A stretch of DNA of 64,000 nucleotides. Source: RGIG9079 sp964567845. Its GTDB lineage: Bacteria > Bacteroidota > Bacteroidia > Bacteroidales > Marinifilaceae. A program made the position numbers and the translations under genes. How positions within the stretch are numbered: position 1 is the stretch's first letter; each line of letters opens with the position of its first letter. The stretch covers positions 1-64,000 of the forward strand of contig CAZMOG010000001.1 of assembly GCA_964567845.1 (NCBI GenBank). The letters are read 5' to 3'. Under the pieces are notes generated by a model. That model saw nothing but the letters and a program-made list of their open reading frames with translations. It was not told the DNA's origin and made no database searches. Of the stretch, positions 1 through 7,614 are shown in pieces.

Positions 1-76
1 TTACCTTTGGCCCCGGAAATGGTGTCGCGCCGAGGGTGCGAATAGCAATTGTACACGCGTGCGATATATGGTTTTC

Positions 77-313
77 GCTTACTCTCTTTACTCACTTTAC
101 TACATTTACTTAAATTATTAATAATTAGATATTTATGATTCAAAAAAGTGAGTAAAGCGTGTAGTAAAGTGTTGTAAAGTGTTGTAAAGATTTTTGCCTT
201 TACTCACTTTACAACACGCATATTCACCGAATACACAACAAACAAGAATCCTATATACTTGATAATCAAGCATGTAAACAACTTTGCAGTAAAGAGAGTA
301 AAGTGAGTAAAGA
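77..313. repeat. Iteron-like field of 9-10 bp GTAAAG repeats in alternating orientation
   Basis: At least ten copies of a unit close to AGTAAAGTG occur in four clusters. They lie on the minus strand at about 77-112, the plus strand at 149-190, the minus strand at 196-219 and the plus strand at 288-313. In clusters one and four the units follow each other every 9 bp. In cluster two they are spaced by 9-12 bp. Both plus-strand clusters end in the same GTAAAGATTTTT. Clusters two and three can fold into one imperfect hairpin. The field lies just upstream of the first late prophage promoter. Arrays of this type bind replication initiators or regulators in many phages and plasmids; that role is an inference here. 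No CDS is called in bases 1-363. Confidence 0.7.
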
Positions 314-363
314 TTTTTCACACATATATCGTATTAAATCAATAAAATTTCCCCTGCATCATA

Positions 364-394
364 CTTGTGTTTTGCTTGTTATTTTGTATATTTG
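364..394 (+). promoter_or_regulatory. Promoter at the head of the late prophage genes
   Basis: A perfect Bacteroidetes -7 box TATATTTG lies at 387-394, with CTTG at 364-367 as a partial -33 element and a 19 bp spacer. It overlaps a possible upstream start codon of the next gene, so that gene must begin later, at 422. Confidence 0.55.
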
Positions 395-421
395 CCTGAA
401 TATCCGCAAATTACACACACA

Positions 422-916
422 ATGCAAGAAACAACCATTTACCTTGACCTGGAACCACACCTCGAAGATTTCCTGATTCACGAATTCGGAGTTGATGAAC
501 TGGGGCGAATAAAACTCTCACGTCGCTCCGATTTTGGGCGTATGATATATGCCAATATAGAGAGTTGTGACTATCGCCCCACCAAAATCGGAATGAGCAA
601 CCCTGTAAAACTCACCATTCCCAATACTGAAGATAACCACTACATTTTGGAGTATCGATACCTACACTTCACCAACTTTGCTACTCGAAAAATCAATGAC
701 TATCTCCAGGCGGAATTCAGACAACGAGTACGCTTGATCTTTGAGCGAGGCTACCAAATGAAATTCTCACAAAAGGAGATTATCGAGGCCATTTTACAGG
801 ACTACAACATCCGTAGATGTGCAATTACATACGAGGCTATCAAGAAATCAGACTACAGATTTCAGAAAAAACTTCGAAAAAACATAGCGAACACACTCCA
901 TAACATTAACAATTAA
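422..916 (+). CDS. Prophage protein of unknown function, 164 aa
   Basis: I do not recognise a family for this 164-residue soluble protein. It has no signal peptide or membrane segment. The N-terminal third is acidic, and the C-terminal third is rich in Lys, Arg, Tyr and predicted helix (for example RRCAITYEAIKKSDYRF), which would fit binding of DNA or protein. I start it at the ATG at 422 because the open frame upstream runs through the -7 promoter box. It is the first gene after the repeat field and precedes the head genes, so a regulatory, head-related or replication-linked role is possible, but none is shown by the sequence. Confidence 0.6.
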   Translation: MQETTIYLDLEPHLEDFLIHEFGVDELGRIKLSRRSDFGRMIYANIESCDYRPTKIGMSNPVKLTIPNTEDNHYILEYRYLHFTNFATRKINDYLQAEFRQRVRLIFERGYQMKFSQKEIIEAILQDYNIRRCAITYEAIKKSDYRFQKKLRKNIANTLHNINN

Positions 917-970
917 GTTGTTACAAGATTTTTAACCTTGTTATCCCACAAACATAGAAAACTAAATTAA

Positions 971-1384
971 ATGGTAAAACAAGTTTTAAACATCGAGGTT
1001 CACCCTCTGAAAGTGAGTGATTACGTGGCTTACACCGGTTCCATGGTTCACTGGAGTCCTACTCCCACATTCTCGATTGTTCCGTTTACTGCCGGAACAG
1101 CGAGCTACGAAAATCAAACGCAGATAAACAGCGGAATAAGTACATATAACCTAACGGTGAGTGCCAACATCCTCTCTACCGAAAAAAACAGAGCCTCTTT
1201 GGAGAAGCTTGCACACCGACCACTTATAGTTAAGGTCACATTTAACGATGAAAGCATTGCAATCTTCGGATCAAAGCATATTCCTGCTCGATTGACATTC
1301 ACCGAAAAGGTGGATAAAAGCGGATATTATCAGGTGAAAATCAACTGTAAAACTCCAATAGCTCCGGCAGGAAGAATAGGTTAA
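971..1384 (+). CDS. Probable virion structural protein, 137 aa
   Basis: A 137-residue soluble protein, mostly predicted beta strand, with Thr/Ser-rich stretches and no catalytic motif. It lies directly upstream of the prohead protease and capsid genes on the same strand, with 54 bp to the previous gene and 55 bp to the next. Small beta-rich proteins in this position are often head decoration, stopper or tail components. The evidence for a structural role is its neighbourhood and composition; I cannot name a family. The start is the first in-frame ATG. Confidence 0.5.
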   Translation: MVKQVLNIEVHPLKVSDYVAYTGSMVHWSPTPTFSIVPFTAGTASYENQTQINSGISTYNLTVSANILSTEKNRASLEKLAHRPLIVKVTFNDESIAIFGSKHIPARLTFTEKVDKSGYYQVKINCKTPIAPAGRIG

Positions 1385-1439
1385 CGTCCTTGTCTTCAAT
1401 GGTGATTCGGGATAATTTGGAGGTAAAAATTTACACTTC

Positions 1440-2336
1440 ATGTATCCCTACACCCTTTCACAAATCATACGAGGCATTTGGGCCATACGCCCGGAAGATG
1501 CAATTGCTCAAAAAGGAATCATTCTGAATATCCTGAAGAGTACAGTAAATAAAGACTATCCCCCTTCACTACTTTCGGAGAGTCATCCTATTATCCGTTG
1601 TACCAATCTCGGAGAGTGCGAAGAAAATCGATTTGATTCCGCACCTAAAAATTCAGTTGCAATCATCAGCTTTCACGGTACCATGGTAAAACATGGCGAC
1701 ATGTGCACCTATGGAACAGCCGAGATTGCCGATGTCATTAACGAAGCTGCCGACTCTGATCAAATATGTGCCATTGTTTTGAGAATCGATAGCGGTGGAG
1801 GAGCAGTCAATGCCATTGCCCCTTTAACCACCGCTATCAAGTACGCACAAAGCAAAAACAAACCGGTAATTGCTCTATGCGATGTAGCAGCTTCCGCTGC
1901 ATACTGGGTTGCTTCTGCGTGCGACCATATTATGGCCGAAAATAATATCTCCTCCGAGTTCGGATCTATCGGAGTTATGTGCTCATTCATTGATGTACGT
2001 CCGGTTCTGGAGAAAGAGGGCTACAAATTCCACGAAATTTATTCCGACTTTTCTCAAGATAAGAATGCAGCCTTCCATGCAGCTCTTAAGGGAGAGTATG
2101 ATAAAATAAAGGTCGAGGACCTTAATCCGCTGGCTCTGTCATTCCGAGATCATGTCATCAAACATCGCCCGAACCTGATTGAATCCACTCCGGGTATCTT
2201 GAGTGGAAAAATGTTCTGGACCGATGAAGCCCTATCATTTGGATTGATTGACTCCATTGGCAACATCGACGATGCCTGTGCACTGGCAAAAAAAAGAGCC
2301 GGAATAATAGCCGTAAACAATTTACTTAATCAATAA
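1440..2336 (+). CDS. S49-family (SppA/ClpP-fold) prohead protease
   Basis: A 298-residue protease of the SppA type. Residues 72-160 hold the ClpP-like core: the beta strand VAIISFHG, the helix-capping segment LRIDSGGG at 114-121, and CDVAASAAYW with the likely nucleophile Ser152. Lys208, in SQDKN, is the best candidate for the general base of the Ser-Lys dyad. The later segment GKMFWTDEALSFGLIDSIG is the usual S49 C-terminal motif in which the enzyme returns to the active-site fold. It has no signal peptide or membrane anchor, unlike host SppA, and lies 5 bp before the capsid gene. It therefore most likely matures the capsid by cutting the scaffold domain during prohead assembly. Confidence 0.9.
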   Translation: MYPYTLSQIIRGIWAIRPEDAIAQKGIILNILKSTVNKDYPPSLLSESHPIIRCTNLGECEENRFDSAPKNSVAIISFHGTMVKHGDMCTYGTAEIADVINEAADSDQICAIVLRIDSGGGAVNAIAPLTTAIKYAQSKNKPVIALCDVAASAAYWVASACDHIMAENNISSEFGSIGVMCSFIDVRPVLEKEGYKFHEIYSDFSQDKNAAFHAALKGEYDKIKVEDLNPLALSFRDHVIKHRPNLIESTPGILSGKMFWTDEALSFGLIDSIGNIDDACALAKKRAGIIAVNNLLNQ

Positions 2337-2341
2337 TTTCT

Positions 2342-3814
2342 ATGGACAAAAAGAAGTTTACCCAGCTAATGGCAAGTGTTGCTCTCACATTGGGAGTTGC
2401 CACATTCAAGAAGGAGGATGGAACATTCTCGCTTAGTGATGCTCAGCACGAGCAGATTGTATCTATGTTCGGACAAAGCTTTGCCGACGAGTTCAGAAAA
2501 AACCTCAGCAACTACAGTGAAGACAATTCAACTGTTGCCGAGGAGAAGAAGTTTCTGGCTCTTCAGCAACAGTTCGAGGCTTACAAAAAGAGTACACAGG
2601 AGCAGATTACAGCGGCTGAAGCTCGCGAGAAAAACCTGCAGAACCTGGTAAAACGTCTTTCAGAGGAGCCCGAGACAGACACTCAGGCAGCAAAACAAAC
2701 CGAGGCACAACCTCGCAAATCATTCAAGGCAGATATGACTCTGCTTCATAACCGCGTTATCGACAACGCTCTGAATGGCGACGGATTGATGCAGCTTGCC
2801 GGCGACACCATCAACTCAACAGAGTTGCAGACAGAGTTTGGCAAGTATATTTCTGATCAAAAGTATGAGATTATTTCAACTCTGTTCGGCAAGGTTCAGG
2901 CCACCAAGTTCATGACCACTAAGATGACCGAGAAATCTGAGTGGAGAGCCGTTCAGAGCATCATCACTAACTTGATGCAGAAGTTCACCCCTTACTGGAC
3001 CCCTTCAGGAAAGGTGGAGTTCCGTCCGTTGACAATCGTCAACCGCAAGCACAAAATCAACCTTGCCATCAAACCTGCCGAGATTATGGAGGATGTGATT
3101 GCCTACTTGTATGACGAGGGCCTTCAGCCAAAGGATATGCCTATCGTAAAGTATATCATTGAGCACTTGGTTAAGCCTCAATTGGACGAGGAGCGTGACA
3201 CCATGCTTGCTACCGACGTTTACGACGAGGAGAAGAACTCGGAGAAGAAGGATGGCGACTCAGGCGACATCGGAGGCTCTATGGATGGTTACGTAACTAT
3301 TTTGCGAAAGCTTTACGCAGAGGCCGAGAGTGGAATGGTTAAGTTGATGGAGGGGGTTACCCTTACTCGCGAGAACATCTACAACGAGTTTGACAAAATC
3401 TACAGTTCTATCCCTGTAAAGTATAGAACCAAGAAGTTCAACATCCATATCGACCCGGATTTGTTCCGCTTGTACGAGCTTGCACGCGAGGATAAGTTCC
3501 CTAACCTTAAGAACGAGGACGAGGGCAAAAAACGTCTTCAGCACACAAACTTCGTATTCGAGCCTCTTGACGGTATGACAGGAACAGGAGCTTTCTTCAT
3601 CACTCCTAAGGAGAACTTCATCCACTTGCTAAGCAAGAACCGCGGTTCCTCAAAAATCTGGATGCAGGGCGAGAACTACGATGTTAAACTCTTCGGAGAG
3701 TGGTGGGAGAGCACCGGATTTGCCGTTGCCGAGTTGATTTTCGGTTATGCTCCTGCAGCAGCTGCAGCTGCAGCCAGCATTGAGGACGAGGAGAACCAGG
3801 ACGAGACTGTATAA
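2342..3814 (+). CDS. Major capsid protein with N-terminal scaffold-like domain
   Basis: A 490-residue protein directly behind the prohead protease. Residues 1-135 are charged and helical with a clear coiled coil (about 60-112), as expected of a scaffold or delta domain. A Pro/Gln/Lys-rich linker follows and then a mixed alpha/beta body from about 140 to 465, including repeated Lys- and Glu-rich loops. The tail is Ala-rich (PAAAAAAASIEDEE) and acidic. Codons ending in G or C (GAG, AAG, GAC, ATC) are clearly favoured compared with its neighbours, as is usual for a very highly expressed virion protein. The identification rests on position, size and domain layout; no sequence motif is diagnostic. 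Removal of the N-terminal domain by the upstream protease is inferred. Confidence 0.75.
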   Translation: MDKKKFTQLMASVALTLGVATFKKEDGTFSLSDAQHEQIVSMFGQSFADEFRKNLSNYSEDNSTVAEEKKFLALQQQFEAYKKSTQEQITAAEAREKNLQNLVKRLSEEPETDTQAAKQTEAQPRKSFKADMTLLHNRVIDNALNGDGLMQLAGDTINSTELQTEFGKYISDQKYEIISTLFGKVQATKFMTTKMTEKSEWRAVQSIITNLMQKFTPYWTPSGKVEFRPLTIVNRKHKINLAIKPAEIMEDVIAYLYDEGLQPKDMPIVKYIIEHLVKPQLDEERDTMLATDVYDEEKNSEKKDGDSGDIGGSMDGYVTILRKLYAEAESGMVKLMEGVTLTRENIYNEFDKIYSSIPVKYRTKKFNIHIDPDLFRLYELAREDKFPNLKNEDEGKKRLQHTNFVFEPLDGMTGTGAFFITPKENFIHLLSKNRGSSKIWMQGENYDVKLFGEWWESTGFAVAELIFGYAPAAAAAAASIEDEENQDETV

Positions 3815-3832
3815 CCTTTAAAATTTGAGTAT

Positions 3833-4372
3833 ATGACTTACACACCTGTATCTATCCCAAAAACCAATAACGGAGGTAGAACCAAACCAAAAGATGCCGA
3901 GATCATCATTGGACGTTTCGAAGATGTTGCTACATGGCCGGAACCTGATGAGAAGGGTATTGTTGTTACCGAGGACATTGTGCTGAAAGAGAGTGCCAAT
4001 GTAATCACCATCGAGTGTACTGCATCGACCATTGCCGTATCGCAGACAACCGAGGGTGATCCCGATAACAAAGGAGTAAAACAGAAACTTGAATTCGAGC
4101 GTCCGGGTACCGGCGATGTGGACTTCGAGGAGTTCTGTGAGAACAACGTAAACGAGGATCTGTTTGCGATTGTTCGCTACATAACCGGAAATGTCAATAA
4201 ACTCTTTGGTTATAAGGGTAACCCATTGCAGATGGTCTCTGAGACTACCGACAATAACGAGGGTGATAAAACCAAAATCACTCTTGAGTCTGTGTTGCGA
4301 GGCCGTAGAATTGCAATCTACCAGGGTCAGATCCCAGCCATCCAGGGAGCTGCCGACGCCGGAACCGTCTAA
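3833..4372 (+). CDS. Putative major tail or decoration protein, 179 aa
   Basis: A 179-residue, acidic, beta-strand-rich protein 18 bp behind the capsid gene and followed by a hairpin terminator. Its size, many Thr/Val-rich strands and Ala/Gly-rich C-terminus resemble major tail-tube proteins, but a capsid decoration protein would fit equally well. Like the capsid gene it favours GAG and GTT/ACC codons, suggesting high expression. There is no signal peptide or enzymatic motif. Mass spectrometry of virions would decide its role. Confidence 0.5.
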   Translation: MTYTPVSIPKTNNGGRTKPKDAEIIIGRFEDVATWPEPDEKGIVVTEDIVLKESANVITIECTASTIAVSQTTEGDPDNKGVKQKLEFERPGTGDVDFEEFCENNVNEDLFAIVRYITGNVNKLFGYKGNPLQMVSETTDNNEGDKTKITLESVLRGRRIAIYQGQIPAIQGAADAGTV

Positions 4373-4394
4373 ACCGTTTCTATGGGTAAATATG

Positions 4395-4425
4395 AAGGGT
4401 GTGCTTTCGGCACACCCTTTACTTT
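4395..4425 (+). terminator. Hairpin terminator after the capsid genes
   Basis: A perfect 10 bp stem (AAGGGTGTGC paired with GCACACCCTT) with a 5-base loop, followed by a weak T-rich stretch. It lies between the plus-strand head genes and the converging hicAB operon and could serve both directions. Confidence 0.7.
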
Positions 4426-4451
4426 AAATCCATAATTATTTGTCAAATCAA

Positions 4452-4850
4452 CTACAGAGATAAAGTTATTAATTCTTCTCCTAAGCCCTGCAGTGCTTTT
4501 GTAATCTTATCCGATGCAGCTTGCCGAGGTTTACTGAATCCATTGGCATAATTCCACAATTGACGCTGATTAATTCCTGTCAATCTTTGCAAACCCGCCA
4601 ATGAAAAATATTGAGTATAGTGCATAAGTATTGTTTGAATATCATACCTCCACTCAATCTCAAATTCTCCTTTTAGTATTTCAGGAATATCCTCTTCTTT
4701 CCATGAAGCTTTTAATGCATCTATTGCATTATATACATCTTTCTTGCAAGCATCGAGAGAATCTCCTGCAGCAAAAATAACATCACAATTTTCTGAATAT
4801 GCTCCAAAGCTATCCTTACTGGCACAAACTTTAATAATCAACTTCTCCAT
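4452..4850 (-). CDS. hicB: HicB-type antitoxin with C-terminal helix-turn-helix
   Basis: A 132-residue antitoxin. Residues 1-50 form the partial RNase-H-like HicB fold (FGAYSENCDVIFAAGDSLDAC and the following helix), which covers the toxin active site in this family. Residues 78-130 form an Xre/Cro-like DNA-binding domain (LAGLQRLTGINQRQLWNY). The C-terminal domain should let it repress its own operon. It follows hicA by 26 bp on the same strand. The pair lies opposite to the surrounding late prophage genes, so it is transcribed independently of them. Such pairs in prophages act in maintenance or in defence against other phages; which applies here cannot be read from the sequence. Confidence 0.88.
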   Translation of the reverse strand: MEKLIIKVCASKDSFGAYSENCDVIFAAGDSLDACKKDVYNAIDALKASWKEEDIPEILKGEFEIEWRYDIQTILMHYTQYFSLAGLQRLTGINQRQLWNYANGFSKPRQAASDKITKALQGLGEELITLSL

Positions 4851-4876
4851 ATCTGTATTTTTTATGTGATGGGTAA

Positions 4877-5056
4877 TTAAATACCCATCACCTTTGCTAA
4901 TCTCTTTCTTAACGGTTCTGCCATCTCTTTCGATCCATGGTACGGAACCGGAGGTGACGCCACTCCATCTTTTACGTAAAAGTAGTGGCTGCCTGTTGCA
5001 TGGCTAAACAGCCAACCCGCCTTTTTGATTTTGTTGTGAAATTCTTTATACTTCAT
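4877..5056 (-). CDS. hicA: HicA-type mRNA interferase toxin, 59 aa
   Basis: A small gene encoding 59 residues that is easily missed. It shows the complete HicA signature of a double-stranded-RNA-binding fold: the first helix (MKYKEFHNKIKKAGW), then the strand ATGSHYFYV with the catalytic His24 of the GSH motif, then VPYHGSKEM and the last helix PLRKRLAKVMGI. HicA toxins cleave mRNA and are neutralised by direct binding of HicB. The start ATG is at 5056. The stop lies in a short inverted repeat (GATGGGTA/TACCCATC-like, 4868-4889) just ahead of hicB, which could adjust the toxin-to-antitoxin ratio. The gene appears intact. Confidence 0.88.
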   Translation of the reverse strand: MKYKEFHNKIKKAGWLFSHATGSHYFYVKDGVASPPVPYHGSKEMAEPLRKRLAKVMGI

Positions 5057-5078
5057 ACTCTTTGTTGATTTGACACCA

Positions 5079-5110
5079 CAAAAATAGGTAAAATTACCAC
5101 TCTTTCCAAA
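5079..5110 (-). promoter_or_regulatory. hicAB promoter, near-consensus Bacteroidetes type
   Basis: Read on the minus strand, TTTG (5107-5110) is followed by a 20 bp spacer and TATTTTTG (5079-5086). Both boxes match the Bacteroidetes consensus exactly. The transcript would start about 20 bases ahead of the hicA start codon. Confidence 0.75.
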
Positions 5111-5129
5111 CTTTAATGGTAAAATTTAC
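5087..5129. promoter_or_regulatory. Paired operator candidates for HicB
   Basis: Two quasi-palindromes share GGTAAAATT: GGTAAAATTACC at 5087-5098, inside the hicAB promoter spacer, and GGTAAAATTTAC at 5118-5129, just upstream of the -33 box. Their centres are 31 bp apart, about three helical turns. This placement suits cooperative autorepression by the HicB DNA-binding domain; binding itself is inferred. Confidence 0.55.
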
Positions 5130-5226
5130 ACTATTTCATTAAAATTTCTTTTACATATCCATTATGTCCTTTAAGGTTGCAAGGCACTTCCATACTTTTA
5201 AGTATTAATTTATTAAACTTATCAAT

Positions 5227-6033
5227 ATGGCAAGAAAAACCAAATCACAAAAAGCTATTACCGAGCCGGAAAACCCGACAAACGTAATGGAAGCTCCGAA
5301 AGAAGTTCCATTAGAGGAGAGCGCAGCCGATGTTGAAAATTCTACACAGGATGGTGATTCTTCACCATTAGAGGATGATGCCCCAGCCCAGATTATGGGA
5401 TTCCCCATAATTATCCCCTTCTTTCCCGGAACTCCGATCGAAGCACTGCAAATGGCAATCTACGCATGGCGAAAATTCTTCCTTGAGCGCCATGAGATAT
5501 TTGTCATCGGCAATTTACCCGAGGGAATATCGCTTGAGGCAAAGGTAATTCCATTCAGTGATTATACCCCCTCGCCCCAGTTGACAACCCTGAAGATGAT
5601 TCTGACATTCGTATCAGAACATCCCGAGGCCCCGCATTTCATTCTCTCGCCTGCAACAACCTTCTGCTTGCATCCGTCGGGCATTGAAGATGTTCAGCTG
5701 CCCAAATGCGCTTTGCAAGATAAAGAGAAAATCGTATTTGAGACAGGATTGCCTATCTACTTCAGAACAGAAGCTCTTCTTTCTCTATGCCAGGAACTGG
5801 CACAAAATGAGAATCCTGATTTTATAAGCAACTACTACATGAAGTTTTTTGCAGGACGTAAGCTCTATTTGTTGAATATCGATGGCGATGACTTCAGAGT
5901 TCCTATCGGCCGTCCTAATCCGAATATAGAGCGATTGAGAACTCTTGCCGGACGAAAGCTATGGGCAACCGTTGCACCGGGAATCTGGTCCAACACAGTT
6001 CAACAAGAAATTTTGCAGCTGATTCAGAAATGA
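5227..6033 (+). CDS. Prophage protein resembling a degenerate glycosyltransferase, 268 aa
   Basis: A 268-residue protein. Residues 1-50 are low-complexity, Glu/Pro/Ser-rich and probably disordered. From residue 57 the pattern is reminiscent of phage and capsule glycosyltransferases of the stealth-like or GT-A type: a strand-helix start (MGFPIIIPFF, then IYAWRKFFLERHEIFVIGN), a central strand where those enzymes carry an acidic metal motif (PHFILSPATTF here), then FETGLPIYF where they often have a THxPxxF-like motif. The expected Asp-Asp or DxD residues are absent, so catalytic activity is doubtful. The first gene after the hicAB insertion, it overlaps the next gene by 4 bp and may belong with the packaging genes. 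The resemblance is from memory of motifs and needs a profile or structure comparison. Confidence 0.4.
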   Translation: MARKTKSQKAITEPENPTNVMEAPKEVPLEESAADVENSTQDGDSSPLEDDAPAQIMGFPIIIPFFPGTPIEALQMAIYAWRKFFLERHEIFVIGNLPEGISLEAKVIPFSDYTPSPQLTTLKMILTFVSEHPEAPHFILSPATTFCLHPSGIEDVQLPKCALQDKEKIVFETGLPIYFRTEALLSLCQELAQNENPDFISNYYMKFFAGRKLYLLNIDGDDFRVPIGRPNPNIERLRTLAGRKLWATVAPGIWSNTVQQEILQLIQK

Positions 6034-6689
6034 GAGAGGCTATCGAAGAATGGATAAAAGCTCAGTGCCCTTTAGACAAGGGCATTGAGTTGTATTCTCG
6101 ATATGGAGACTCTCCATGGTTCTTAAAAGAGCTAAAAAGAGATCCTGAAACCTACAAGCATCGCTTATGGGCCACTCTGTACCATCAATTACTTAAACTT
6201 ACATCGGAAACTCCCTCTGTCCACAGAGATAAATTCAGAGCCATATATCCATATCTTAATCGTCCGAACTGCCCGAACGAGCTTAAGATCTTAGCCAATG
6301 AAAAAATCTCAACATATTGGCGAGTATATGATTTGCACAATGAACTGTATTCATGTCATAAAAATTCCGACTGCCTACGAGTTGCCAAGGAACTTGTGGA
6401 GACATGGCTTGAAGATCGAGAAATTAAAGAGGAGTTGGATTATTACAAAGAGCATAATACTCCACTTGAGAAACATAGAATATGGAATTACTTTAAGAAA
6501 CTCAAGTCTCTAAAGAAATTATCCATACGACAACTATGCACCATGGAAAAGACTCTACAGAATGCTATATGGCGTCTAAAAAAACAACTCTCTGAAAACA
6601 AGCAACCCCATTTATACCACTCTCGCAAACAGAATCTATATGCCAAAGAAAAAGAACTCGCCCAAGTCAAACGAATCCTCGACAGTTAA
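6030..6689 (+). CDS. Prophage protein of unknown function, 219 aa
   Basis: A highly charged, helical 219-residue protein (Lys, Glu, Arg, Leu) with a predicted coiled coil between about residues 130 and 219. Six Cys residues are scattered and do not form a recognisable zinc motif. The start ATG at 6030 overlaps the previous stop in an ATGA arrangement, which indicates translational coupling and fixes the start. The 3' end overlaps the next gene by 50 bp. Its position directly ahead of the terminase genes suggests a packaging or head-assembly accessory role, but I recognise no family. Confidence 0.55.
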   Translation: MREAIEEWIKAQCPLDKGIELYSRYGDSPWFLKELKRDPETYKHRLWATLYHQLLKLTSETPSVHRDKFRAIYPYLNRPNCPNELKILANEKISTYWRVYDLHNELYSCHKNSDCLRVAKELVETWLEDREIKEELDYYKEHNTPLEKHRIWNYFKKLKSLKKLSIRQLCTMEKTLQNAIWRLKKQLSENKQPHLYHSRKQNLYAKEKELAQVKRILDS

Positions 6690-7614
6690 AACTCTTTCCC
6701 TCTCGGAAGAGCAGCTTAACGCAATCGAGAATCTCTCGGCATTAGGTAAGAGCAATGAAGAGATTGCCATGTACCTGAATGTCGATGCAGCTCTGTTTAA
6801 TGGCTATGCTCTTGACGAGAACAGCGACATCCACTACCATTTGAAACGAGGAATCTTAGTTACTGCTCTTAATGAAGAGATGGCTTTTCTTAAAGCAGCA
6901 CAGGAGGGCGATGACAAGGCCGAAAAAACGCTCTCGGAAATCCGCTATCGCAAAGACTTTAGAGCAGCCAGCCGACAATTCCTCTATACTGCCGAGTTTG
7001 GGGATTACAATGTCAATCTGCTTCAGGATTACATTGAAACAGGCAACGATACCTTGTTAAAGCCCGGAGAGCGTCTATACATAGAGATGATGGTAATAAT
7101 GATGTCTATGCAACGCAAGTATGGTCGTCAGAAAACAATGGCAGTCTTCCAGAAACCCCCATTCAATATGCCGTACGCAAAGGTGAGGGATATGTACGAA
7201 CAGGCAATAAACCTGTTCTATATCGACTCAAAGGTTGAAAAGAAGGCTATGCGAAATTTGAAGGCACAACAGTTAGAAGATGCTGCAGAGATGGTACGCA
7301 GAACCGCCACAACTCCCAAGGATTTCGAGACCTATGCAAAGTTGATAAAACTATCAGCCGAGATTCGCCAGCTCAATCAACCGGAAAAGGATGATATTCC
7401 TAAAGGAACATTCGATAAACCCATCCGCGTTTACACTCTGGATCCTCAACGTGTAGGCATTGCCCCTGTTAATCGACAAGTTTTGGCAGCACAAATCGAC
7501 AGCATTAAAGGAGCTACCGAAGCAGAGAAACAACGTGTACGAGCAGAAGCCGGAGTTGAAGATATTATACCTCTTGAAGATTTAATCAATGACACGTCGC
7601 AAAATCAACAGTGA
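6640..7614 (+). CDS. Probable small terminase subunit
   Basis: A 324-residue protein directly upstream of, and overlapping by 26 bp, the large terminase. After a basic, disordered N-terminus (residues 1-18), residues 20-50 show a helix-turn-helix-like pattern (LSEEQLNAIENL, then GKSNEEIAMYL), similar to the DNA-recognition region of small terminases. The middle is helical and would suit oligomerisation. The C-terminal part is Pro- and Gln-rich with an acidic end that could contact the large subunit. It would recognise phage DNA and load the packaging motor. The identification rests on gene order plus the HTH-like start. The length is at the upper end for the family. Confidence 0.65.
   Translation: MPKKKNSPKSNESSTVKTLSLSEEQLNAIENLSALGKSNEEIAMYLNVDAALFNGYALDENSDIHYHLKRGILVTALNEEMAFLKAAQEGDDKAEKTLSEIRYRKDFRAASRQFLYTAEFGDYNVNLLQDYIETGNDTLLKPGERLYIEMMVIMMSMQRKYGRQKTMAVFQKPPFNMPYAKVRDMYEQAINLFYIDSKVEKKAMRNLKAQQLEDAAEMVRRTATTPKDFETYAKLIKLSAEIRQLNQPEKDDIPKGTFDKPIRVYTLDPQRVGIAPVNRQVLAAQIDSIKGATEAEKQRVRAEAGVEDIIPLEDLINDTSQNQQ

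Noticed and set aside
1..60. Left prophage attachment site at the window start
   Set aside because: No match to the tRNA-Pro 3' end is present there, and the expected early phage genes are missing, so the prophage continues beyond the window.
77..313. Possible CRISPR array
   Set aside because: The units are only 9-10 bp, mostly contiguous and in both orientations; there are no spacers of regular length and no cas genes.
133..321. A 62-codon minus-strand open frame with repeated Tyr-Ser-Leu
   Set aside because: It is the translation of the GTAAAG repeats and shows no start signal or protein-like composition.
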